A stretch of DNA of 64,000 nt from Smallanthus sonchifolius (taxonomy: Eukaryota > Streptophyta > Magnoliopsida > Asterales > Asteraceae), in the NCBI GenBank assembly GCA_023525975.1, contig CM042023.1:14024501-14088500 (forward strand), written 5' to 3'. A model generated the notes under the pieces. The model had not been told where the DNA came from, ran no database searches, and saw nothing but the letters and a program-made list of their open reading frames with translations. Of the stretch, positions 1-12,864 are shown in pieces (position 1 is the stretch's first letter; each line of letters opens with the position of its first letter). The position numbers were made by a program, and so were the translations under genes.

Positions 1-840
1 GGTTGGGCGGTTAAACCGGTGACCGGTAACCGACGATCGGACCGTATGGGATGAAGAAAATCAAAATATCTAAATTGGAGTTCAGCAAATTTCTAGTTAT
101 TTGGTTAAGTGGTGATGACTGATGAAGAAAGGGTGGCTGATTTGAAAGATGAGAGGTGGAGATGGATCTGGAGCCGGCTAGTGGCGGCGCTCGATACAGT
201 TGTGCTCTGTAGTAGTTGGTGCTATGGTTATCTAAAGGAATGAGGAAGAGATGAGAATTGTATAATGTGTAATTGAGTATATGAAGAGTGTTAAAATAAA
301 AACACAATTTCTATAAAATTTAGCATTAATTAAACTATGAGAACCATAACATTTGTGCAACTAACACAACACGCCATACACTTCTATCTTATTTGGTATT
401 TTAAGAAAAAGACATTTTATCATCTATAGTGTGTCATAACTAGTTATCCGATTTTAAATTCTACATATTAAAATGTTCACACTTATAACTAAAATTCTAT
501 AGAGTTTTAAGACCATATACATGTTAATCAACAACCCAAACTTTCCTTTTCCATTTTATTAATATTTCAACAAATACAAATCTCTTGAATATGATTAAAT
601 ATCTTTTGGTAACAAACAATATTTAAAAAAAATAATTATAATTATATAGCTAGTTTAAAATACAAGCCGTAAAAGATTGTGAATGGACTGCAAGGACACT
701 TGGAAATCTGCTAATGGTTAAGTTTTTTATAAATACGATTCTGATTTCTTGGTAAATACAATTCGTTGCGCATTAAATACTAAAATGTGATTTGGGTGGG
801 ATGGTTAAGCGCGCTCTCCATACCCCCTCCCCTTAGAAAC
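1..840. other. AT-rich intergenic DNA, no gene seen
   Basis: I see no credible coding region. The short open frames here have no family signature and low-complexity composition. Confidence 0.5.
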
Positions 841-3800
841 CGGGTTCTATCACACCCCGTCAAGACGGAAGTACAAGATGTAACCAATATATCGTATTGA
901 GCACAAGTACAAGAGAAACTAAAAGGAAAATTGTGCATTGCATTGAACCATACTAAATGCTTCTAACGAAGGTACAAATACAAAAATCTCAAATGAATAC
1001 AGTGTCTAAAAATGCTCAACTACAACATTCTAAACAAAACATACAAACTTTCCAAAAATCTCCACAATCTCTTCGAAAATGAGCACCTAAAAGCTCGTCA
1101 AAAATCGTCCCACCTGTTTTCCTGAAAAACATGTTTCGAAAACGGTCAACTATATAAATAGTTGATGAGTTCGCAGGTTTTGTTACTCTATAAAAAGTTC
1201 CAATAAAATCCAAAGTGATCAAAAATCCATTGATTTGATCAAGTATACATGTATTCACATTACCATAAGCCGCAATAAAAAACTCGACAAAACCAAAATA
1301 AATTACCCCAAACGGAAGTCTAATGCAAACAACCGTCTAAAAATTGGTTAATTCGGCGCCCAAGTGGACCCTACAAGTCCGGTTGACGCGACCAACCATG
1401 GATGGGGGTGTCAACCCAAGTAGTACTACCCAAAATTCCCAACGGCTACGCTCATTTAATTGATTGCCCAAAATTGGGAAACTTAATGCATTATAAAAAA
1501 AAATAACTCATGTATCTATGTTTCATGTAACATGTGACAAAAAGTAAATAATGAAACAACTTTTCCCCCAAAAACAGTAAAAAGTAATCAAGTGGGGCCG
1601 CGAAACTCACCTGAACAACGTCGGTGATTAGTGTGACATAGTCAACAAAAACTGCAAAGTATGGTTAACAACCAAATTCTATCAAAGGGCAGCATCCAAA
1701 TGCATGCAAAGTGTCGCTAGCAACTCAATGCTACCAAAGTACGGCTAAATTCACAGAAGCCGCAAAAACAGGTGTCCTAACCGAGTCATACTAACCAAGT
1801 AGACACAAAATAATAGCATTTAGGACGCCTAAAGTATAAAACCGAGTCTACTACTCAAAAGTGACTATGCAACCTATTGCATACCGAAAAACCCGTGCAT
1901 ACGCGTACGAACCGCTTAAAGTTGTAAAACCGACTTTTATATAAATTCGTGACTTTAAAACCTTAAGTTTTAGATTTTATTAATGAATATAAGTAGTTAT
2001 AAAGTCATATATGATAAAATCTCAAGTCACGTTTTCGTTTGACCAAAAACGCGGTTACGCGCATAAAGTCTGGTTTAAGGTTTAAAATTCGATTCGTCCG
2101 AAACTAGGGTTTTAGTGTGATTTTAGCATCCAAATTAAAAGTCCAAAATTATGTTTTTGATAAGTTATATCTTCTGTCCAAAACCTAAAAAAACTTCTAT
2201 AAATTTTATTTTTATATAAAAATTTCATAAAATTGTCATTCTTATAAAGATTTAATCATCCAAAATTTTAAAACCATACTTGCCCACAAAATTAATGCTT
2301 GAAACTTTTACCAATTGTTCATATATATAATTAAAAATTTATGACCAATTTTCATAATTTTTTATTATCCATATTATTTAGTATGAATATAATATTATTA
2401 AAATTTAATAAATTCGGAAAAAATAGATAGAATTGTCAAAACTTCACCAAAGTTTTACCATCTTGGTTTTATGTCCATATGAGATTCCATTAAAAGTTTC
2501 AAGTCCAAAAGTTTTCCAGAAGTATATGATCTAAATTTCATTTATTTAATTTTTATAAATACCAAACACTAACTTATACAATTCCAATTTTCACGAAATT
2601 TGGACAGGAGTCATATTTTCTTATATAATAATAACTGACCAAATTCCAAATTTTTCTAAAACTCAAAAGTATTTTTCCCAATTTTCAAGCATTAAACTTG
2701 TATGAATTTTAATAAATAATTTATAAAGATTTAAGTTACCAAAATTTCCAGATCCTCATTTTAATCTATACACTTCTGTTTAAAAATGATTTTGAATGCC
2801 AGATCAACAATTTTTTTTAAAACCTTCAAGAACATGGATGTTCTTGATTGTTCAAGCTGACTAAACAACTTCTAATCCAAGTGTACCTCAAAATCAGCCT
2901 TGAATGATGTTAATGGAAGCTAATCCCCTATGATTTCTTGATATTTCAACCTACAATCACATTGTGGTTCCAATCCAAGATAAAAACTCATAAATCCACT
3001 TTAAAATTCATGAAGAACACAAATGATGAACACCAAGTGTTCATACACTTGATCATCCAAATTTTTTTTGCAAGATTTAAACTATATAACTCATTGTAGA
3101 TGATTAAAACTAGTTTTCATCTATAAATCCTTGTTAAAATTGCAAGATTTAGGCTTTAAACACTTAAAAACAACAAAACTTGAAAATCAAAGTGAGTGTG
3201 TGTTCTTAGTGTTCTTGGATTATACATGCAACATCAAAACAGAAAAATCAAAGCTATAAAACATAATAAAATACCTGTAAATCACTAGAATAATACTCAT
3301 AACACACCAAAAATCAAGAATCAAGAGTATGTGAAGGTGTTCTTGAGAGATGAAGAAAATTTGGAGTGTTTGGATGTGGGGAGAGGGTTGGGGCTGATTT
3401 GGAGAAGGGGGAAAAAGAGGGTAGGGGGTTGGTATTTATAGGTGGAAGGAAGTGCAAGGCTTTAAAATGTAATTTTTATAAAAATCCATCATTTTTTCTG
3501 TTAAGTATAGAGCCATTTTAGTCATTTTTTTCTTAGTGAACTAGTTTAACCTTTTCATTCAAATAAAAACTTTTTTTAGGCTTTTTCATAAAAACTTTTT
3601 TTCTACTTTTTTAAAAATGTTTTTTTTTACTTTTCTAAAATCATTTTTTAGTTTTTTTTCCTGTAAAAACGTCTTTTGTGAACCTTTTTAAAAAAGTTTT
3701 TTTAACTTTTCTAAAAATATAATTTTTTAATTTTTTCGTATAAAACGTTTTTAAAAACATTTTTTTAGTTTTTTTAGCTTTTTCATAAAATGACTAAAAT

Positions 3801-3930
3801 ACACATATAATTAACAGAAAAAGTTAACAGGGTTAGTGTCATAGACTGAAATGGTTATAAAATTATAACCTTAGGGTCTGATATGTTAAAAGATTCATTT
3901 TTGGACTAAAAGGGTTAAACAGGCCAAACC
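841..3930. repeat. Probable LTR-retrotransposon-derived non-coding repeat
   Basis: This is a long stretch with no sustained reading frame. It carries short exon-free, repeat-like sequence such as the 'caccccgtcaagacgg' start and a TATA-like 'tatttatagg' near 3434 followed by poly-T-rich sequence. The layout resembles a degenerate plant LTR, possibly on the minus strand. The call rests on general appearance only; no LTR pair, PBS or polypurine tract was found. From about 3540 to 3800 the sequence becomes a low-complexity run of A-tracts and T-tracts. Confidence 0.3.
3540..3800. repeat. Low-complexity A/T tract array
   Basis: This is an irregular series of poly-A and poly-T blocks around short 'aaacgtttt'-like cores. 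A very similar array occurs at about 27850-28400. It is probably slippage-generated or part of a repeat family, and no coding capacity is visible. Confidence 0.5.
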
Positions 3931-3954
3931 ACATGCGCCAAAAACGAAATTTAC

Positions 3955-4200
3955 TCTTGCGCACGTGTTTTGATATTTGTGATCGTGTCTAAGTTCCTGA
4001 CACAACGCGATGCTTTAGGTTTCTCGCACACGCGTTTTGATATTTGAGATCGAGGCGAAGTTCCCGCCGCCGCAAACCACGCCGAGATCGAGTTTTTGTA
4101 ACTGTTTTGAAATATATATATTTTTGTTTTGCATGGGACACTTAGGTTTTTCGTATACGCATTTTTATATTTAGGATATAACGAAATTCACGCCGTAACG
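3955..4200. repeat. Three diverged direct repeats of about 60 bp
   Basis: A unit containing 'cgcacacgcgttttgatatt' followed by a GATCG and AAGTTCC block occurs near 3958, again near 4027, and in a more diverged form near 4150. It lies just upstream of the rhomboid gene, at a distance that could include its promoter. Confidence 0.55.
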
Positions 4201-4493
4201 TGTACCAGAACTGAAAGAATACGATCCTGTCGCGATGCGAGTCACGAGGGCTTGTAATCGACTGGTTTTTATTTATAAAGTAATAAAAAGATATAATATT
4301 AGCAGGTAAGGTGTTAACGCGTATTTGCAGCGGATCACCTAACATGGAATCGACAGGCAAGCAACCAAACCGAGTGGCCAATGCAAGTTGCTAATCATTT
4401 CCTCCATCTCTCTATTTCTTCCAAGTTACTCCTCAAACACTTGTATTATATTAATACACACGTTCGTAACTCAACTTCAACAAAAAAAAAGCG

Positions 4494-6842
4494 ATGGGTA
4501 CCGGAGATCTTGAGAACTGGGGGAGCGGCAAGAACAGAGGCCCACCGCCGGCGACTAATTACCGACCATCTTCACCGTACCATAATGAATCATCGGAGAA
4601 ACAATGGACCTCCTGGCTCGTTCCTATGATTGTTGTTGCCAACGTGGGTATGTTTGTTGTCATCATGATTGTTAATGATTGTCCCAAGAACCACAATTCG
4701 AGTCTTGAAGGGGACTGTGTTGCTAGATTTCTTGGGAGATTGTCTTTTCAGCCTCTTAAAGAGAATCTCCTTTTCGGCCCTTCTTCTTCTACGTAAGTTT
4801 TCCTCACAATTAGGCTTTTTGGGGATCTTGTTTTCTTGCAAACCCAATTAGGGTTTTGTGTTTATTTAACTTATTTGATTGGTTTAGGGGATTTTTGTAA
4901 AGTGTTGTTTTTGATTTTGAACTTATCTTGGTTGTGTTAATTGATTACTTAAATACCCATGAATCAATTTCTGGAAATGGTGAATCTTTTATTATGATTT
5001 AGGGTGCGTTTGGTTCGCAAAATTCAATGAAATTCAATAGAATTGGAATCTGAATTTCATTTGTCAAATGTGTTTGGTTCGCAGAATTTGTTAAAATTGG
5101 AATCTGAATTCCATTTTTAATGTGTTTGGTTGAGAAAGGAATTAGAATTAATGAATCATGATCATTTTCTTTATGGGAATCTTGCTTACATATCAATTTA
5201 AAACATTTTCATGATAAAGATTATTGTTATGATTAGGGCCTTTTTATGCTCATTAAAAGCTTTTCCACTTGATTATATTTTTTTGTGATCTACTTTTACT
5301 TTATAATTTGATTTGATTTGGCTTTTGGGTGTTTGTTCACCATAGTGATGTTTATTATTAAATATGTCACCAATCATTTATTATTATTATTATTATTACT
5401 ATTATTACTATCATTAATATATATTTTATAATATTTTTGTCATAGGTTGGAAAAATTGGGAGCTCTAGAGTGGGATAAGGTGGTGAATGATCATCAAGCA
5501 TGGAGACTAGTCTCTTGTATTTTCTTGCATGCTGGAGTTGTTCATCTACTTGCAAACATGTTGAGCTTGATTTTCATTGGAATTCGCCTCGAACAACAGT
5601 TTGGTTTTGGTATGTTTCTATGTTGACTTTCACAAGTGTTTGGTAGAAACAACAAAATTTGGGACATAAATACAATGTATTTTAGTTCTTCTGCATTGTA
5701 TTTTTCATATGGTATTTAACTTTTCATGATTACTAATATATTAAATATATGAATACAACAGTTCGAGTTGGGATACTCTACATGTTAGCCGGGATCGGTG
5801 GGAGCATATTATCTGCACTTTTTATAACGAATAATATCTCTGTTGGTGCTTCTGGTGCTCTATTTGGACTTCTTGGAGCAATGTTATCTGAGCTTCTTAC
5901 CAATTGGACTATTTATGCTAATAAGGTAACACATTATACTCATAAAAGTGTTTGAAATTTGATTAAATATCTAAAATGCTCTGTAATAATTAATAATATG
6001 AAAACTTGAAGGTAGCAATTTCGACCCATCTACTTATAAATTGGTCGATTCGAGGCATGGTCAAACTCATTTTATTCAAAATATTGATTATTATTGAAAT
6101 AATATAATTTTTTAACCATATTTGACATGTTAATTAGATATAGAAAGATAATAACTTTTGGACAGAACACAAATGTGTTTTGGGTCAATTCACCAAACCA
6201 AAAGATCACCCGTTTTGACCTGTAATCCAACCCAACTACCATGCCCGATTTGTTTTATAAATCAAACAAATGGGAACTCTTAAAATGGGAGGTGAAAAAG
6301 AAAGACTATACAACTGCTATGATTTAATTTTCTGCAAATTATAATCGATTGAGTTTCTTTGAATCTAAAGTATGTTTTCCTTTGTAGACTGCAGCTTTGT
6401 TTACACTAGTGATCATAATTTTGGTCAACTTAGCTGTTGGGATGCTTCCTCATGTTGATAACTTTGCACACATTGGAGGTTTCTTAACAGGTTTCTTCCT
6501 AGGGTTTGTACTGCTTATCCGGCCCCAATTTTCTTGGCAAGAACGCCACAATCTTCCAGTTGGTGCTCGTAGCAAATCCAAGTACACAATCTTCCAATAT
6601 GTGTTTTGGCTTCTATCTGTGATTTTATTGGTTGTCGGGTAAGTTCTCTTCAACAACTGTTTCGATTTTTACCAAGTTAAATGGTTAAATATCTGTTGCA
6701 GCGAAATTAACTGAAAAACTACTGCAGATTTACATTGGGGCTGGTGATGCTTTTGAAGGGAGAAAATGGGAACAAGCACTGCAGCTGGTGCCATTACTTG
6801 AGCTGTGTTCCTACTTCAAGATGGCGTTGTGATAACCAATGA
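4494..6842 (+). CDS. RBL: Rhomboid-like intramembrane serine protease
   Basis: This is a polytopic membrane protease that cleaves transmembrane substrates, expected in the Golgi or other endomembranes in the plant RBL1-3 group. Five exons assemble cleanly: 4494-4792, 5446-5609, 5762-5925, 6388-6638 and 6728-6842, all with GT/AG introns, giving 330 aa. The visible catalytic features are the HLLAN oxyanion motif in exon 2, GASGALFG with the nucleophile Ser near residue 185 in exon 3, and the catalytic His near residue 237 in HIGG in exon 4. Several hydrophobic segments follow the soluble N-terminus, and the C-terminus is Cys/Trp-rich (CSWCHYLSC), as I know it from the RBL2/RBL3 type. The start at 4494 gives a charged, Pro/Gly-rich N-terminus in frame with all exons. 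Length is normal and no damage is seen. The family is certain; the paralogue number is not. Confidence 0.93.
5005..5120. repeat. MITE-like duplicated block in rhomboid intron 1
   Basis: Two copies of a block that starts 'gtttggttcgca' and continues through 'aattggaatctgaatt' lie near 5008-5062 and 5070-5118. A third GTGTTTGGTT occurs near 5121. The start 'gggtgcgtttggttcg' is typical of plant MITE termini. No target duplication was resolved. Confidence 0.45.
6010..6245. mobile_element. GGTGGCA-type MITE in rhomboid intron 3
   Basis: The left terminus 'ggtagcaatttcgaccca' matches, in reverse, the right terminus of the element in the UBX gene intron near 40113. The body contains TTTTGACC and CCAACCC motifs shared with insertions in the P450 and UBX genes. 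No clear target duplication is visible. Confidence 0.45.
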
Positions 6843-8512
6843 TTCATAATTGATTGTTGTTAATATGACTTTGATTCATACTATTATTTTCTGATTGTGT
6901 GAATTTGTGTTTTTGATATGTAGTTAGGATACTATATTTGGTTGTACATGTAACCAACTCTGATATATCATATTATAGTTATTCGTATATATATTCGATT
7001 TTCAATGCCTCCTTTTCTTTATGATATACACTCACATATTATTCTTTCTAAATGTTTTTCAACAATCATCTATGAAAAATAACATATGTTTGCATACATT
7101 ATTTATAAAAATAAAAAATATGAACATTAGTTTTATTGACAGTATGCTGGTACCTGTGATCAAAGAAACAATAATTTCAAATTGTCTAGCAAAGACATCA
7201 AGGAGAAGCGATGTACCGAAAGATTCGCTCCTAGTCACAAGTATAAAAGGAAGAAGTTTGCGATGGAAGTGAGAAGAGATTATGATATCTAAAAGAGATA
7301 AGAGAGATACAACTTTTGATTGTACATAAAGTTTATTTGGTTGTACATAGAGTAAAGCCTTGCGTATGTGAAGCTCACGTCTCGCGCCTCGGCTATCAAG
7401 ACCTAAATGCCTTGGAGTGCCTCACACTTTTTAAAACTTTGGACGCTCAAGTGTGGGCACAATGATGATGCTTATGTTGTGTATATATGAGAGGCTAGTT
7501 TGTAACAAATAGAAACTTCGTTGACTAGATGTGAAGGGTCAAAGTTAACCCTGTATTTTTAATGTTATAGCTGAAGTATATGTACAATTGACTGGGAATC
7601 CAACTGGTTGCATCATATGTGTATGACTCTTGCATCATAAGAAGCAAATTTGTCCGGTTTATGGGGTCGACTGTAGCATTAGTCAACTCCTGCAGCACAA
7701 GTAAATTTGTTCCTATTTATGGGTCAACTATAACATCAGTCAATTGCACTATAACAAGTAAATTTGTTCCTAGCCAGGTCTATAGCAGCCGTAGGATTGG
7801 AAACACTAGCAGCATTAGCTTGGTGTTGAAAAGCACGAGGCACTATGAGGCGTTTAGGTCCCAAAAGCAGAGGCGCAAGGGCTAGGTATTCATATAATAT
7901 TTGTAAATTAATGCCATATGATATTTACTTGCTATATTGTTAATCCTTGAACAACCAAAACTTGGATAATAAAAAATACATACGATTTAATATGTAAAGA
8001 ACCTCTATGTACAACCTAAGAAGCTTCAAACTCTTTGTACAATTCAAAAAACTCAGGGGAAACCAAATATTATATAAACAAAAGAAAAAAAACTATATTA
8101 GGTTTATTTTTGAGTTCATTTATTACTTCTGTATCTTATCATCAGGAATTGAGTTTTTATATTACTCCTGTGTCTTATATGATCTAGGCCATGAATCAGT
8201 TTACACTATCACAGTCTCACTCCTGCTTCATATTTATATATTTTATGTTTATTTTTGTCTCTGAAGATTTTGAGTAAAAATTTATATATGGGAAGTGTGC
8301 CATATAGACCATTGTACATTTCTCATTTTTTTTTCTGTAAACTTACATTTGTCTAATACTGAGGCACTTTAAAAGCATCTAGCTTTACATGATCCTGAGC
8401 AAAATTATTCAGGAACTTGGTGATTTTTCCCAAATTTTCTACACAATAGGAGCCTACCGTCTGCTGTATGCTTTCCTGCAACCTCAAGATACAAATCCTG
8501 TTTGAAAACTTT
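6843..8512. other. Intergenic region between two convergent genes
   Basis: This holds the 3' flanks of the rhomboid gene (+) and the P450 gene (-). Between about 7366 and 7880 there are GCGCCTCGG-like and GAGGCG-like motifs in opposite orientation, as found at the ends of some MITEs. No gene is supported. Confidence 0.5.
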
Positions 8513-11032
8513 CTAATTTCTTGATAATATTCTGGGATTACTATCAGATTCTGATGTTGGATCTTGATTCTGTTTGTCGTTCACAGTCATCTGAACATGA
8601 AGCCCCTTTGGAAACTGTAAACCCGGTGTTCGTACAATGTCTCCTCCTTTAACTGTCTTCCATCTGTCAGTTTTAGAGGAAAAACTTGTTGGTATCTCTC
8701 TAGCTCAAAAACATATAATACATGCATACATCCATACATATAGAATTGATTTTTTTACCTGTATTTAGTAACCAAACAGTGGAGAAACACTGCCATTTGG
8801 ACTCTAGTGAAATCTGTTCCAACACAAAACCTCATACCACCACCAAAGGCCATGAAATTCTTTGATGCACCTTTTTGATCCATCTTCTGTTTAGAACACG
8901 ATTGTGGAATAAGAATCATAAGTTTTTATTTTATTAATTTGCATTCTACAACATGCATAATTGAACATAAATGTAGTGTACCTCCCATCTCGACGGATTG
9001 AATCCTAGTGGATCCTTATAATTGACAGGATTCAAGTGAACGGCCGGGGGGCATACCATTACTGCCCAACCTGCTGGAATCGTATAGTCTGCATAAATCC
9101 AACATCCATATCAAGGTAAATTCACAAACTTTATTATTTATAGCAATTAAAGAAATAAAAAAAGATTGTAGCAGAAATGCATGGCTACCTTTGAACCTGA
9201 TATCTTTTAGTGCCTTTCTGAACACTCCTGGAACTATGTTAGCCAAACGGACCGTTTCATTTATAAGCTGCAATAACAAGTAGTTGGTATCAACTATCAA
9301 TGAGTGACTACTTTTGCAAGTAAAATCTTGATTATTCATATTCAACACACCTTAAACGTGTATGTCATCGACTTAAATTCTTTCCATGTAAGTCCAGACT
9401 CAGTATTTTCTCTCTTTCTTAGGATATTCTCATGTTCTTCCTGCATGCAATAGTAGCAGCATAAGGTCATTGGGCTGAAAAATATTAGGAACACATAATT
9501 TGAATTAAATTCTTTTCACTAACCGTTAATTCTTGCAGTACCAGCGGATTGTCTCTCAGAAGCTTGACCGCTACTGTTATAGCTAGTGAAGTTGTTTCAA
9601 AGCTTGCAAACAACAGTACAAACATCAAGTCTAGGGCAATTGCTTCTGTGAGGATCGTATCACCTCGATCGAGGTCTTCGAGTACGTAGTCAAAGAAATC
9701 AGTTTTGACTTTTCGAGGATTAGCCCGTCTTTCTTCAAGCATGTTCTTGAGCATTGTCATCGCCTTCTTTCTTCCCTGATTAAGTTAAAGATAATGATAT
9801 CAGAAATTAGGAGTAGGCTCATTAAGAAATCAGGATCCTTGTTTACCATAGGTGGCATTTTCATTACATTTACTTATGAGTAGGTTAATTTGGGTCGTGT
9901 TTTATTTCAAACGGTCAATTACGCCTTCTAAATCGCGTTACTCATATATTTAGATTATTATTGTAACAAAAATTGTTTCTGGTGGTCATAATTATGACCA
10001 TCATGGCATCATTATTTATGTAAGTTAATTAAAATAATGTTAGTGGGTCAACCCAATTTGACCCGATCCATTTCGATCTGTATAAAAATGACCCATTTTG
10101 ACTTGTTACCCAACCCGCCCGACCCCCATCTTGCCACCCGTGTGATTGAAATTATTTTCAGTACCTGTAGACACTTGTGGTAAGCTGTTCCAGGAATGTC
10201 CAAAGGGAAGGAGATTAATCCCTGTATAAAAGCTAAAAAATTCTCCCTTAGATTCTCAGATGACTTCTCTGGATCATAACTTATCAACTTTTTTGCAGTC
10301 AGATCAAATATCATCTGCAAAAAAAAAAAAAAAAAAAAGAAAAAAAAAGTTGATTAAAAACTTGATATTTCTGAGTAAATTGTCATTAAATTACTTACAT
10401 TTGCAGTTGCTTCCTTCAACTCCACTGAATCCTGGCCAGCCCATTTCTTCAAGTTTCTTGCTGCTACATTTTCCACTTCATTAAGCATCTTTTTAAGGCT
10501 TTCTGGACCAAACAAATATAACACCATATTCTTGAGATACTTATACATGTACCCATGCAAAGACCCTACATTTTGCCTCCCAAACACTTCTGTAAAGCTA
10601 TCTGGATACCAACTTTGAAACAGCTGACCCTCTTGTTGGAAGATCATATAATTAAGATCTGAATCAGTTGAGACTATGACAGGCCGCCCAACCAAATTAG
10701 TTTTGAATACCGCCCCATATCTGAAATCCAGTAGTTTATGTTAGAATATAATCATTAGGATGTATAGAATCTTATAAAATAATGTAACAATGATATGGGT
10801 CATATGTTAACCAGCTCATATGATCATATCACCTTTTCATTCTCTCTTTAACAAATGGAGGTGTATCCCAGGTTGGATTAGGCGCGAAAAACTGTATCGT
10901 TTCGCCTAGTAACGGCCAACCCATGGAGCCAGGGGGAAGATTTCCATTACATCTAGGATTTCTCCACCTGTACAACCAATGTGTGATAGTCACCACAAGT
11001 GTTACTGCAATGCACAGGCTAACAGGCCACAT
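8513..11032 (-). CDS. CYP87: Cytochrome P450, CYP87-like (CYP85 clan)
   Basis: This is a membrane-anchored haem monooxygenase of the clan that oxidises sterols, triterpenoids and brassinosteroid-type substrates; the substrate cannot be read from sequence. Nine exons read from 11032 downward: 10833-11032, 10399-10720, 10165-10314, 9524-9775, 9351-9440, 9189-9267, 8982-9088, 8759-8886 and 8513-8663. All junctions are GT/AG and the product is 492 aa, a normal length. An N-terminal anchor is followed by a proline hinge (LPPGSMGWPLLGE). The I-helix motif is FASFETTS near residue 280, ExxR is ETVR at 342-345, and the haem loop is FGGGMRFCVG with the Cys ligand near 421. Assignment to CYP87 rests on overall resemblance of the N-terminal half. 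No frameshift or stop was found. Confidence 0.92.
9847..10141. mobile_element. GGTGGCA-type MITE in P450 intron 3
   Basis: The block begins near 'ggtggcattttcattac' and ends 'ccatcttgccaccc'. It contains repeated GGGTCAACCC, TTTGACCC and CCCATTTTGAC motifs. The same motifs occur in introns of the rhomboid and UBX genes. It lies wholly inside the intron between P450 exons 3 and 4. Confidence 0.45.
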
Positions 11033-11190
11033 AGTTAGTTGGTATGAAAGAAAACTAAACCAATGAGAATCACACAGAATTGGAAGGAAAAAATGATGAT
11101 GAGAGAGAGAGAGAGATTGTGTGTATGAATGTGTGTGAGAGAAGCATATGCTGGAATGTATTTGAGTATATAAGAGAAGAGAAGAGAAGT

Positions 11191-11199
11191 ATTTATATA
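11191..11199 (-). promoter_or_regulatory. Probable TATA box of the P450 gene
   Basis: On the minus strand the sequence reads CTATATAAAT about 160 bases upstream of the P450 start codon. A CT-rich stretch (GA repeats on the plus strand at 11100-11117) in the presumed 5' leader follows it. Position and sequence suit a plant core promoter. Confidence 0.5.
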
Positions 11200-11546
11200 G
11201 ACATGCCAGAAGTTGGAACTATTAAAATAATATTATTACAATGCTGGTTCAGTTCACTTTTTGTACAGTTAGTTGCTGAGAAAGCTGGACAAGTGGTTGG
11301 TGATAAAAAAAATATAAATATAGTAATCTCTTGTCTTCTGACCATCCCATTTGTTGTCAATGGCATCTTTGGATTAGAGCTTAAGTTTTGCATTCAATTT
11401 CCATGATGTTCCTTCTTTTATGCTTAAAAACTCAACCTTTTGGACCACACAAATCTTGACTTAAAAAAACGAAAAATCCCATTTAAATTTGTTGTTTGGA
11501 GGTCATTTTATAAAATCTGTTTCTTCGTTTATTTAGAAATTAAATT

Positions 11547-11985
11547 ATAGTTATCAAAAGCGAGCGCCTGATGCGTCTGGGCGCAATAAAGCACTTTGAT
11601 TTTCAAGTGAGCGCCTGGTGCGCCTCTGATTGTTTTAATGATGGTCTTGATGACTCATGAAGAACAAAGATCATTTGAACCTTTACTAGTTATTACTTTT
11701 TGAACTTTTGGTTTTCATGTTTTGGATATTTTGGTATTGAACTTTTGATACTTTGAACATTTTGTTATTCAAGTTTTGAAATTACATTTGAATCTTGACT
11801 ATTTTAGAACTTTTGGTATTAATTAGATGGTATTAAATGTTATATAATAGCTTTTCTTTATTTTATTTGAAGAATAATATTATTTTTCAATACATAATCT
11901 ATTAAAAAAAAAAATTCTCAGGCCCTCGTTTTTTTTGTGCTACGCGCCTTGAGTGCGCCTAGCGCCTTTGATAACTATGTTCTAA
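11547..11985. mobile_element. MITE with ATAGTTATCAAA termini
   Basis: The left end reads 'atagttatcaaaagcgagcg' and the right end reads 'gcgcctttgataactat', making an inverted repeat rich in GCGCC motifs just inside both ends. The interior is AT-rich with no reading frame. A target duplication could not be resolved. Confidence 0.55.
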
Positions 11986-12811
11986 ATATGATTCTAGTTT
12001 CAAGATGTGGCGCAATGGCAAGCATGAGTCTCTCTAACAGAGGTATCAGGTTCTGGTTTTCTGCTAGCCTTCTTGAAAGTCACCTGTCCAACGGTTACTA
12101 AAAAATGAAACTATATGTCTCCCCTTCCAATATACGTGTGGCATTGCATCATCCTACATAGTTGTGTTAGAAAAATAGATCATTGAGTAATAAGTTTATC
12201 TTTCCCTAGATTCTAGAAGATGAGTTGATAGAATCTTTCTTGACCATTTCAAGTATGAAACCAATCATTAAAATGATAATAAAAAAAATACTAAAATTCC
12301 AGCTGTGTTTCAGTTTTTAAGTTTTAAGTATTGCTACAAATCTTTCCCAGTATCTCTGCTAAATACTCCTGTGTTGATATTAGGACATTAAACTGTTACA
12401 ACTTTTGTTTGTTTTTTTCATTTATGGATGTCATCCTAGATTTCCATTAGCTGTACATAATATCTATATCTATCTTCAAAATCTTAATTGCATCACCATT
12501 GATTTGGTTCCAGATTCTTTTATACCAAACCAATTTGTGTTGTAATATATTCTTAGGAAGGTCTAAGGAACCTATCAGCTACCTCTATTCAAAATTCCCA
12601 TTGTTTGGAAGTGGTTCAAACATTCTTTAATCTGGTCAAGTTCAACTCAAATTTCACATAGAGCACCACCCACAGCCACAGGTTGTGTTGTTTTTGAGCC
12701 ACGAGACATTTTACTAGGTAGGTTCCTGTATATTGTATGACCAACTTGACCAGCCGGTACAAATCACTGTATGTGCACGTGCATGCTGCATGTGATAGCT
12801 GCAAAAATGAA

Positions 12812-12820
12812 TTTTTGTAA
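12812..12820. repeat. Target-site duplication, left, of copy A
   Basis: TTTTTGTAA directly precedes the element and is repeated exactly at 18642-18650 directly after it. Confidence 0.85.
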
Positions 12821-12864
12821 GGGGACTACTAATGGGACACGGGAATTGCTATCTGGACCGGGCT

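Noticed and set aside
1016..1258. 80-aa minus-strand open frame
   Set aside because: It lies in repeat-like DNA without homology signals or splice-consistent neighbours.
7619..7885. 88-aa open frame between the rhomboid and P450 genes
   Set aside because: It is built from short internal repeats (SKFVP-type) of a MITE-like region, with no family resemblance and no neighbouring exon.
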